Origin: Coemansia sp. RSA 487
Lineage: Eukaryota > Kickxellomycota > Kickxellomycetes > Kickxellales > Kickxellaceae
Reading direction: 5' to 3'
Assembly (NCBI GenBank): GCA_027577595.1
Contig: JANBRJ010000037.1
Coordinates: 85,762 to 149,761 of the forward strand
Length of the DNA stretch: 64,000 nucleotides
The notes beneath the pieces are model-generated. The model made no database searches. It saw nothing but the letters and a program-made list of their open reading frames with translations, and was not told where the DNA came from. The position numbers and the translations under genes were made by a program. Shown one piece after another: positions 56,580-64,000 of the stretch (position 1 is its first letter; every line of letters starts with the position of its first letter).

Positions 56580-56730
56580 TTCAATGCGATTAGTTAACAT
56601 TGATCCTAATAAAACCTAACAGTCTGAAGAAATACAACTAAGCCATGCACCCCTTGTCAGGCGTAGGCATGTTGGAAGACTGCTGCTCAAATAAGGAGCC
56701 AGAGAACATTTTGTACGCATATGTACACTG

Positions 56731-57149
56731 ATGGATGTTGATCCACCAGAGAGCAGCCACAGAGAAGAAGTAGCAGAAGAAACACCTCGGGCAAGAAAAG
56801 AGCAAAAAAAAACAAAACAAAATAAACCTAAAATCAGAGGACATTACAGAAAATACATACCACAGCAAACTGAAAAGCTATTTGATTTGGTCATAGAAGA
56901 AGAAGAACGCTCAGCAAAAAAGCAGCATTACTAGCTGGAATAAACATTCGAACAGCTCAGGGCTATGTGAAAATATACAGAGATGATGAACAGAAGCATT
57001 TGCCCGGTGTTGAGCGTAAGCCTCGTGTTGAGCGTAAGCCTCGTGAAGAGCGTCCGAGCAAACTAAATGACATATACTCACAGCTTCTCATACAGTTTGT
57101 GAATAAGGACCCAACTGCGGCAAAAAAGATGATGAGAATGAGCAAATAA
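56731..57149 (+). pseudogene. IS630/Tc1-type transposase N-terminus joined to Fanzor tail
   Basis: The plus strand reads RGHYRKYIPQQTEKLFDLVI, then after a frameshift ALLAGINIRTAQGYVKIYRD, LPGVERKPRVERKPREER and KLNDIYSQLLIQFVNKDPTA. This is the helix-turn-helix DNA-binding region common in fungal IS630/Tc1-like transposases. It then runs directly into KKMMRMSK and a stop. That stop and its downstream sequence match the end (KTVRTSK, stop) of the Fanzor at 63702. The catalytic DDE domain and nearly all of Fanzor are deleted between these two pieces. Confidence 0.7.
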
Positions 57150-57465
57150 CAGTCACCACGAAGTTCAGCCAAGGTTATGGCCGCGGGAAACCCTAGCTCT
57201 AGGATAGGATGCTGATGCTGTCCCTTTTGCAGGTAGATGCTCAAACGAAAGCTGAAGAGATAAACATCTGCGGCTGTTTCTAGACAATAGTATTAATCAG
57301 TTGTGTTTTCTCTTGCGTGTTTTCCTGTTTTGCACTGACGCATATGCCACGCCTGCGCAAACAATTTTTCTCGGGACGCAAAATGTTTATCGCCACTGCA
57401 TAGCTTTCACCATTCAGCACGTATACACCCCTTCTTATTCGATGCAATTAGTTTTGCAAAATACA
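57150..57465 (+). ncRNA. Candidate omega-RNA region of the deleted element
   Basis: The 316 bp from the Fanzor stop to the element end align with 63400-63701. The best-kept part (57178-57232) contains GCCGCGGGAAACCCTAG and CTCTAGGATAGGATGC, a GC-rich block able to fold. In Fanzor and TnpB systems the guide RNA scaffold is encoded here, ending at the element's right end. Expression is not shown. Confidence 0.4.
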
Positions 57466-57568
57466 GAAAGTGGTCAATGTTAAAGTGGATGAAGGAATCA
57501 CTAGCAGATACGAATACAACATAATAAACTAAAAAAAAGTAATCGAAAAAGGGGAGAGGATGTTCAAG

Positions 57569-59272
57569 TTAGGATTTCTTGACATACCTGGTGTACACGT
57601 CGCAGTAGAGCATTAGGAGGACTTCGTCCTTGAGCTCATCAAGGAGCGAGATATGGAAGTAGTTCATATTGATACTCTGCGAGATCCTGCGCACCACCAG
57701 TGTCGATGCGTTGACTGAAGTAAGTGACGCGGGGTCCGCAAACTCCTTGTACAGATCCGTAATCTTGTGCGACAATTGGGGCGGGAACATCAGCGATACT
57801 TGGTCGATATCCGGGTACCGCTCAATCACGGTGTCGAGGATGCTGACGCTAATGCTTGTGCGCTGAAACGTTTCAGTAAAGTCCATGCCCTGCGACAAAA
57901 TGTTGTTTACGATTATGCGGGAGAGTCGGTTGGTTTGTCCAGCGACAGCTTCCTTTTCTACCTGGATATCATGATGCGTGCTTACCTGGTTAATGGGGCT
58001 CACCAACACGCCATTATTGGTCCTTGTCTCTTGGTAATCCAGAAGCGCAAGCACACGCGACTTGAGCATCTGATACTCCTCGATAAAGGAGGTAAGCTCC
58101 GAGGAAAAGCACGAGGCTGCAAATGTGCGGAACCTTTGGTACTCGACCACATCGTTCAGCATCAGATTGAAGTCTGCGCGCCTTGCAGACAGGCCAAGGC
58201 CATTCGATGGGCCGTCCAGGTTATTGTGGCCATTTGCATGCGTATCGGCATCGTCAGTCCGCCGCATATGCCTGATGGCGTTGATAAGCGGAACAAACAC
58301 AGACGATATGTGGATAAGCAAGGCATACAGCCACACGAAGAAAAAGCCCGGCCATTTCTGCTGAATAAGCTGGAGCCGTGTGGTGTTCCACACAATCGCC
58401 AGTATCATTATGATGCTTCCGATGGTGTCGCACACGATGAGGTTGTTGCGGATCCCATATGCGTCGTTGTACCGCCAGAGCCGCCACAGAATGAGCGGGA
58501 ACACGAGGAAAAAGTACACGCCAATGATGGCCAACCCCGGGATGAATCCCCATTGCAGCTGGCAGTAGATATTCACTGGCCGGATTGCAAACTGGCTATC
58601 TGTCACGTTGATGGTCAAAGTGAGGATAACCGCAATAAGGAGCAGAAGCGCCATGTAGATGAGCAGCGTGCGGTCGGTGGCGAACCGCAGCAGCCGGCGG
58701 TGCTTGCGCAGCAGCTGCTGCAGCTTGTATCGCTGGTAAGTATCGTCGCGGTCGAAGTCGGTGCTCCGAAGCCCCGAATGGCGTGGAACCAGCGCGGAGA
58801 TAAGTCGGGGATCCATGTGGGTGCTCTTGTCGCTGTGGCTCGAACGCGCCATCATCGGGTGTGAAGGCTCGTGTATTTGTGCATTGTACGATGCCAGCTT
58901 GCTTGTTAGATCGTGCGCCCTGTAGACGACAAATAGATGGAATGCGCGAGCAGATATGGCGGCCAGCGACATAACGAATCCGATGTTGAATAGCCACAGC
59001 TTGGCGAAGCACGCCCAGTTGTAGGCTGCCGTTGTGACCAGCCCGTCCAGCGCAACTAGGTAGCAGCCCAGGGACTGGAAGATCAGCAGCTTGACCGACT
59101 GCTTTTCCAGCCCGCTTCGCTTGTTGCGTGCAACCACCAAGAGCATGACGGTTGTCACTAGCGCAAACAGCGTGTACGCTATTCCGACACCCATAACTAC
59201 GGCTCCTCTTACTTTGTAGTTGTGCGAGCCAGGCGCCCATTCAGGCAGGACATCCGCAGGACCATTCGTCAT
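57569..59272 (-). CDS. 7TM receptor fused to an RGS domain, copy 2
   Basis: 567 residues from the ATG at 59272. The frame extends eight codons further only to a TTG. Same layout as the gene at 54039-55724: seven spans in the first about 340 residues (MGVGIAYTLFALVTTVMLLV; LWLFNIGFVMSLAAISARAF; LIYMALLLLIAVILTLTI) and a C-terminal RGS domain from about residue 360 (FNLMLNDVVEYQRFRTFAAS; LTSFIEEYQMLKSRVLALLD; LLDELKDEVLLMLYCDVYTR). Conservation is strongest in the spans and RGS domain and weakest in the loop after span 3 and in the RGS insert. It probably tunes G-alpha signalling in response to an extracellular cue. Tandem duplication is the simplest origin. Confidence 0.87.
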   Translation of the reverse strand: MTNGPADVLPEWAPGSHNYKVRGAVVMGVGIAYTLFALVTTVMLLVVARNKRSGLEKQSVKLLIFQSLGCYLVALDGLVTTAAYNWACFAKLWLFNIGFVMSLAAISARAFHLFVVYRAHDLTSKLASYNAQIHEPSHPMMARSSHSDKSTHMDPRLISALVPRHSGLRSTDFDRDDTYQRYKLQQLLRKHRRLLRFATDRTLLIYMALLLLIAVILTLTINVTDSQFAIRPVNIYCQLQWGFIPGLAIIGVYFFLVFPLILWRLWRYNDAYGIRNNLIVCDTIGSIIMILAIVWNTTRLQLIQQKWPGFFFVWLYALLIHISSVFVPLINAIRHMRRTDDADTHANGHNNLDGPSNGLGLSARRADFNLMLNDVVEYQRFRTFAASCFSSELTSFIEEYQMLKSRVLALLDYQETRTNNGVLVSPINQVSTHHDIQVEKEAVAGQTNRLSRIIVNNILSQGMDFTETFQRTSISVSILDTVIERYPDIDQVSLMFPPQLSHKITDLYKEFADPASLTSVNASTLVVRRISQSINMNYFHISLLDELKDEVLLMLYCDVYTRYVKKS

Positions 59273-60143
59273 TTTTTTTGCTATGGCTTCAAGCAAAACC
59301 TATGTATAATACTAACCGAGCTTAAAGGAAAGGCGAGAAAACCCGTTAGAATGCAGAAAATAAAGTAAACTCTACTAACTAGTATGAAAATGAAATGTAT
59401 TGTAACAATCAACAAATGTATAAACCAAGAGACATTTGTCCGGACGATGCCTTGAGTTGTCATTTGCCAGATGTATACATGCATCACCAAACGACAAATG
59501 AAAATCCTCTATAGAAGCAGCACCTTGTTTAATTATTACATATGATGTGGAAAGAAATGCAGTCTTTTGTGTGTGTGTAGATCCGACACATGCAAGTTGT
59601 TCAGAAGCAGACTTTCAAAAGCAAACCTTATTTATGGTGTACAAATATTCATGAAACTACGTGACTAAAGGACTGTTCCCTTTTAATATATTTCCTCTAT
59701 ACGTAAAAGAAGAGTGAGGAACGCACGCCCGAGAAATAAATGTGTTGCGAGGCTAGCAGAGCGTATCCTTTTTTTTCTTTTTTTCTTTTTTTTTTTGCTG
59801 AAGCAACTGAGAACTCTACTTTTAAAGAAAGTCTTTTGAAGAATAATGGAATTGTCAGCAAGACGTTTACATGAAAAAGGGATTTTCATTCAAACGAAAA
59901 TAAACAACGGCTGCTGCATAAACGTAAATCTCTCTTCCCATCTTTGGACCATGTTACTGGTGCAGAAAATGGAGGGGGGGTTGTCTTTTTTTCTCCATTT
60001 CTGGGTCACATTTTTGTAACTGAGGTTTGTAAATAATATATGGAAATGTTGCTTTGAACGAATTGCAAAAAAAAAAAAAGCTGCTGCAATATAACAGATA
60101 AACTAAAAACTAATAAATTAATGTATCACTATGGCTAAATAAC
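59273..60143. other. AT-rich intergenic region
   Basis: About 0.87 kb with T-rich and A-rich runs near 59770-59797 and 60066-60080. Promoter of 7TM-RGS copy 2 and 3' flank of the next gene. No gene supported. Confidence 0.45.
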
Positions 60144-60461
60144 TTACTGCTGGACAAAGTGTACCAAGGTCGATGCAGCCCAAGCAGCCGTTTGCGATGT
60201 CGGGACGCCGCCAAGATTATTGGCAGAAATCTGATCAGACACTTGTTTTGCAGCTAATTGCAGATCGCTGGCTTTGGCAACACCGTTAAGGTTGGAGAAG
60301 AACGTGTTGACGTTGGAGACCAGCGCTGCATCGTTGGCACTTCCCTGGATTGTCTTAAACGCGGCAACAGCTCCGTCCATGTCACGACGGAACAGAACAG
60401 GCGCACCAAATGCTGTTGTTGCTGTGGCAATGACTGCAAGTACGAAAAGTGAGAAACGCAT
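60144..60461 (-). CDS. Small secreted protein with dibasic processing site
   Basis: 105 residues from the ATG at 60461, which begins the signal peptide MRFSLFVLAVIATATTAFGAP. Upstream in-frame codons are not needed. After VLFRR, a Kex2-type dibasic site, comes a mature part of about 78 residues that is helical and has no Cys (AAFKTIQGSANDAALVSNVN; LQLAAKQVSDQISANNLGG). Unlike its neighbours it has no hydrophobic tail, so it should be released. It superficially recalls small fungal hydrophobic-surface-binding or cell-wall proteins, but I cannot assign a family. Confidence 0.68.
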   Translation of the reverse strand: MRFSLFVLAVIATATTAFGAPVLFRRDMDGAVAAFKTIQGSANDAALVSNVNTFFSNLNGVAKASDLQLAAKQVSDQISANNLGGVPTSQTAAWAASTLVHFVQQ

Positions 60462-61536
60462 TGTCTTGTGTAAACTTTGAAAGTTGTTATAATGGTGATA
60501 GAAACCGCGTGTATTTTTTGTTAATTGTAGATAAGGAAAAAAAAGGATAGTTTGTCTGACCAGGAGTATCTGGGGGTTCCCCTGTGGTTTTATAGCAGAA
60601 TCTGGACGGGTGATACCAAGCAAAAAGAACACCGCTCCTGCTAACGTAAAAAAGATTGTGAACAACACGCACGCACCCTCCACCACCACCACCTCCTCCT
60701 CTGCTTGCTTACCCGCTTAGTCAATAAATGGAAGAATGTTGACTTGCACAATATATCGTAAAGAAAAAAACAGATATTGTCTGGAATATTGGATTATTGT
60801 GTGCCATTGATTGCGTATCAAAGAATACAGCCACTACTTTTCACTGGCGAAATAAAGAAAGCGGAATTCCCATTTTCTTGAAAAAAAAACAAAACAATGT
60901 AAAGCGAAACAAAAAAAAGTCCATGTGGCCACAAGAGTGTAGTATTTTTACATTATTTATATGAATGTAAAAAAAGGTATCTTTTCCTATTTCCATTCCA
61001 TATACAAATATTACATGCCACCGTTTTCTCTCTTTCCAACTATTTACGTGAGAATAGGGATTGTAGAAATGTAGTATCCATCACTTTTCCATTACAGCAT
61101 TCCACTATTTAATCAGCAATCTAAAATCTTTATGCTAAAGTTCATTTTCAGCTTACATTGAGGAATAGATAGCAAAAAAAAGAGCAAACAGCAAGGAAAT
61201 AAGACGACGCCATGAGAACGGAATGGCGAGCTGTAAGCACATGCATCAGCCGCACCGCTTGGAAAACAAATGTGAGTTGCAGAGTATTGATCTGAATAAT
61301 CCGGTTCCCACAGTAGGAAAAATACATGCTTGGTTTCAGTGCTATAGACAGCATTCTTTGCTCAACAAATAAAGTACAACGAAAAAAAAAAAAGTGAAAG
61401 AAATTTATCTTGAAAATTTTTGAATAAGCTATTGGTGGCTTGAATAAAAGCACCATAGAGATAGCTGTAAAACAAAAAACTCCGAGTCATATTCATAAAG
61501 AAGTACAAAAAGAAAAATAAATAAATAAATAAAAAG
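60462..61536. other. AT-rich intergenic region
   Basis: About 1.07 kb. Pyrimidine/purine-biased stretch near 60670-60715 (CACC repeats). No supported gene between the small secreted protein and the GH35 remnant. Confidence 0.45.
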
Positions 61537-63399
61537 CTAATCACCATTGCCAAGCTGTTCGTATCCTTGGCGACTGTTACGCCATTTCCAGTACAAATGG
61601 GACAGGGCGCCGCCCAACCCAGCAACGAAAGCAAGCACACACAGAACAAGCACGGTTTTGAACAATACGTGGGCAAATCTGCAAACCCACGAAGCGCCCT
61701 CATTATCACCATGGGGTACAATAGACACCCGCTTAGCTATAGAGATGTGCTCAGGTTTGCCCCCGATTTCCTCCAGCACATACAATGTGTTCAAAGGAGG
61801 CTTCTCATCGTCATCTGTGGGCAAGCTGAGATAGGATCTAGGTAGGTGGTAGTACTGCTGCGAGTACTCGCCACATCCTTGCCTGCACACGTTGTCTGGC
61901 CAGTACCATCCGCCATAGCCGCACTGTTGGCACGGTTTGTGGGATTCCTTGGCAGGAGCGCGACGCAGCCAGTAGCGACCCAGATGATGTCCGTTGATCC
62001 ACAACTGGCCCTTGGTCATCGACGACATATCCACGCCGTAGCGTGGCTCATCATTAGCGCTGCGCTCCTCGTTGGCAACAAGCGCAGTGGCATCGATGTC
62101 TATCGCATACCAGCGGGCTATCGACTTCATATGGCCCGTGGAGCGGTCGGTCTTGGGCTGGTATGGCATCCAGGGATGCAGCTGGGCTGTGGGGGCGTCA
62201 AGCGGATTGGCTTCGCCCTCGAGCCCCGGCTGCACTTGCCATTTGCCATCGGTTATGTCGTGGCCGCATAGCTCGATGGATCCAAGAAGCCCCCTTGCGT
62301 ACGCTTCCATGTGCCGCTGGTTGTGCGCCATCCCCATTGTCTGCGACAGGATCCTCAGCTCCACCTTCTGCTTCGTGCTGCCGGCCGTGAAAAAGCCTGC
62401 CACGTCAAACGTAAATGTTGCCAACCGGTCTTGCTGGCCATACCGCATCCCCATGTATTGGTCGTCCAAGTAAACGGAGGCGACATCGCCAGCATCACGG
62501 AGCACAAGCGTTCCGGTGGTGGAGTTGCATGTCGCCGGGACGTCGACCGTCGTGCGGTACCATAGGTAGTCCGTGGTATCGTCGGTTATGGAGATATGTT
62601 CCGGCGGGCGCGAGTACACGGGATCTGCAGCATCCAGAGATGATGTATCTTGCTGCATGGGCAGGTCGATTGGGCGCCAGCGAACAGAATCCTTGCGCAT
62701 AATGGGGCGGTGGCTCTGCGACTCGTCGTCGAGCGCAGGGGAGCTAATGTGCTCGAAGTATGCGGGGTTCTTCTGCGCACGCTTGACATCGCTGGAAAGC
62801 GTGGCAGAGTTGTACAGGATGGTGGGCCTGGAGTCGCCGGCACGCTTGCGCACAAGCGTGACCGACCATCTGGGCAAATCCAGGTCCACGCCGTCGTATC
62901 TGACACTCACGTCGCTGTTTGCGTCAACGTTGATCAAAAATGCCAGGTAGTCGGTGCTGGATCCGTATGTCTTTGCATAGGTCTTTGGGCTGCCCGCAAG
63001 CGTCTGGGACTCGGGCACCGGATTGCCGGTGATGATATCGGAGTGGTCCAGCAGGTGGTTGTGGAGCTTTGCCAGGTGCAAGTACTTTGGCCAGTTCTCC
63101 AACCCATACTCGTCGAGAAACCCCTCGTAGTCGTAGGACGTCAGGATGAACGGCCCTGACGTGCGGCCAAAGTTGGTCCCGCCCTGGTACATGTAGTATG
63201 CAACGTATGTGCCGCCATGCGCATACCACTTGGCTACCGCATACGCAACGTCCTCGATGGGCCGGTGCGGCGCAGGCTCGCCCCACCGCTGGAACCATGC
63301 TGGCCACATCTCGGTCCACATATCGGGGAAGCCTGGGTGGTCCCTGTGGTACTTGTCCAAATACTGGTCGCAATAAAAGTTGTTTTGCGTCGGAATTGC
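61537..63399 (-). pseudogene. GH35 beta-galactosidase, 5' part replaced by a transposon end
   Basis: About 620 codons of a plant-type GH35 enzyme remain open. Legible parts are NNFYCDQY, MWTEMW (the nucleophile Glu), YYMYQGGTNFGRTSGPF, SYDYEGFLDEYG, the beta-sandwich motif GQLWINGHHLGRYW and the Cys-rich CQQCGYGGWYWP...CGEYSQQYYHLPRSYL. The C-terminus adds a membrane span (FKTVLVLCVLAFVAGLGGAL), so the enzyme was probably anchored. The N-terminal half of the TIM barrel, including the acid/base Glu region (usually Q-x-E-N-E-Y/F-G), the signal peptide and the start codon, is missing. At 63399/63400 the frame passes straight into the transposon end. No in-frame ATG precedes MWTEMW. The lack of stops in the remainder suggests a recent break. 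The missing half may lie on the other side of the element. Confidence 0.85.
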
Positions 63400-63701
63400 T
63401 GTGTTTTGCAAAACTAATTGCGCCAAATAAGGATGTATACGCACCGAATGGCGAAAGGTTTGCGGTGGTGATAATGAATTTTGCGATCCAAGAAAAGTCG
63501 TTTGCACAGGCGTGGCATATGCATCAGCGTAAAACAGAAAAACACGAGAAAACACAAATGATTAGTACCATTGTCAAAAAGCAGCCACAATGTTTATCTC
63601 TTCAGTGCTCATTCGAGTACCTACCTGCAAAAGGGATAGCATCCTGTCCTAGAATTAGGATTTGCCGCGGCTATAACCTTGGCTGGATTCCGTGGTGGTT
63701 G
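63400..63701 (-). ncRNA. Candidate omega-RNA of the edge Fanzor copy
   Basis: The 302 bp between the Fanzor stop and the element end. The core 63628-63670 (minus strand AGCCGCGGCAAATCCTAATT then CTAGGACAGGATGC) is conserved with 57178-57232 and, more weakly, 39621-39662. By analogy with characterised Fanzors the RNA would extend past the element end, so its guide would be GH35 sequence immediately below 63400. Transcription is inferred only. Confidence 0.42.
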
Positions 63702-64000
63702 TTATTTGCTTGTCCTCACCGTCTTCCTTTTCTTCTTGGGCTGCTGTTCATCAGCGGTAGCAGCGGCAGTAGGCTGACTGCGACAAAAGCGCTCTGGAGT
63801 CTCGCCATGGTCGCGAAGGCCATGGAAAATATGCCTGAAGTTGAGAACAGCAGCGAGATCTCGGTTATATATGCGTGAGCGAGGAGTCAAAACGCCATCC
63901 ATTTCCATGGGTCCCATACATATTTCGTTGGTGCACTTAAGGAGACCGTGGCAGAGGACCTCTTTCATCTTCTTTCGTTGGTAGGGGCGGGGGTTGGGCA
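63702..64000 (-). CDS. Fanzor nuclease, C-terminal part, open at the right edge
   Basis: The frame is open from beyond base 64000 to the stop at 63702. It begins inside the zinc ribbon with PNPRPYQRKK, continues with EVLCHGLLKCTNEIC (second zinc pair), and has RuvC-III IYNRDLAAVLNF followed by RHIFHGLRDHGETPERF. It ends with a basic, NLS-like tail (QQPKKKRKTVRTSK). There are no frame breaks in the visible 98 codons, unlike the other two loci, so this copy may be intact upstream. An ATG at 63968 occurs but lies within the zinc ribbon and is not the start. RNA-guided DNA endonuclease by family; activity unproven. Confidence 0.85.
   Translation of the reverse strand, partial: PNPRPYQRKKMKEVLCHGLLKCTNEICMGPMEMDGVLTPRSRIYNRDLAAVLNFRHIFHGLRDHGETPERFCRSQPTAAATADEQQPKKKRKTVRTSK

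Larger units (their letters stand above)
56301..57465 (+). mobile_element. Deletion derivative of the Fanzor-bearing transposon, with TIRs
   Basis: A 1165-bp element. Its left end TGTATTTTGCAAAACCAATT and right end ...GTTTTGCAAAATACA are inverted copies. The match continues, imperfectly, for about 130 bp on each side (56301-56435 and 57335-57465). The right 320 bp align with the Fanzor 3' tail at 63400-63711. Inside are a CT microsatellite (56545-56574), a transposase HTH remnant and the last codons of Fanzor. No target duplication is evident. It sits between the two 7TM-RGS genes, 104 bp from the end of the second. Confidence 0.78.
63400..64000 (-). mobile_element. Right end of a Fanzor-bearing transposon, running off the edge
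   Basis: The end TGTGTTTTGCAAAACTAATTG (plus strand, from 63400) matches the termini at 56301 and 57465. Reading leftward on the minus strand: Fanzor C-terminus, stop at 63702, a conserved tail, then the terminal repeat. The whole is homologous to 57150-57465. It is inserted in the GH35 gene. Confidence 0.8.

Noticed and set aside
57767-58864. 365-codon plus-strand ORF opposite the second 7TM-RGS gene
   Set aside because: It is antisense to conserved membrane spans and the RGS domain, with no motif of its own.
61537-63555. A 672-residue GH35 protein starting at a GTG at 63555
   Set aside because: Its first about 50 codons are transposon terminal sequence and there is no ATG. The frame is a fusion artefact of the insertion.

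Overview
The window looks like nuclear DNA of an early-diverging, zygomycete-grade fungus. Genes are compact and mostly intronless, with GC-rich coding regions set in AT-rich spacers. There are 7TM-RGS receptors and many small secreted serine-rich proteins ending in GPI-type hydrophobic tails. A Kickxellomycotina (Coemansia-like) origin is my best guess, but nothing here proves it. No rRNA, tRNA, CRISPR or prokaryotic operon was found.

Layout. 1-2.3 kb: the start of an unidentified minus-strand gene, then AT-rich spacer with a dead C-terminal scrap of SEC23 and a short repeat. 2.3-17.1 kb: a single-exon cytoplasmic dynein heavy chain of 4908 aa. 17.5-21.6 kb: two small secreted proteins and a spliced membrane RING-H2 E3 ligase. 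21.7-24.0 kb: a frameshifted Fanzor (eukaryotic TnpB homologue). 24.3-38.6 kb: small secreted proteins interleaved with housekeeping genes, namely eIF1 with a lysine-box extension, a class II aldolase, a Git3/cAMP-receptor-like GPCR, CCT-theta and the CAAX protease Rce1. 39.2-43.6 kb: a Fanzor relic, two Tc1/mariner relics and a GST. 43.6-46.2 kb: a very AT-rich gene desert. 46.2-52.8 kb: a small secreted protein, a D-amino-acid oxidase, and three tandem S1 proteases of which two have lost the catalytic serine. 54.0-59.3 kb: two tandem 7TM-RGS receptors with a deleted transposon between them. 60.1-64.0 kb: a small secreted protein and a GH35 beta-galactosidase whose 5' part has been replaced by the end of a Fanzor-bearing transposon that runs off the window.

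The most interesting system is the Fanzor family. Three Fanzor loci (21.7-24.0, 39.7-40.1, and 63.7 to beyond the edge) share the zinc-ribbon and RuvC-III signatures. A fourth locus (56.3-57.5 kb) is a deletion derivative with about 130-bp terminal inverted repeats. It joins an IS630/Tc1-type transposase helix-turn-helix region to the last residues and 3' tail of the same Fanzor, so the parent element probably carried both proteins. A GC-rich block just after the stop codon is conserved in three loci and is a candidate omega-RNA core. In the copy at the window edge, the sequence abutting the element end, where the guide is expected, is the GH35 gene it broke.

Other notable points are the eIF1 whose N-terminal extension resembles the K-boxes of eIF2-beta and whose first AUG is in poor context, and the set of one apparently active protease beside two pseudoproteases. 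All reading was by eye. Homology calls rest on motif recognition, not database searches.
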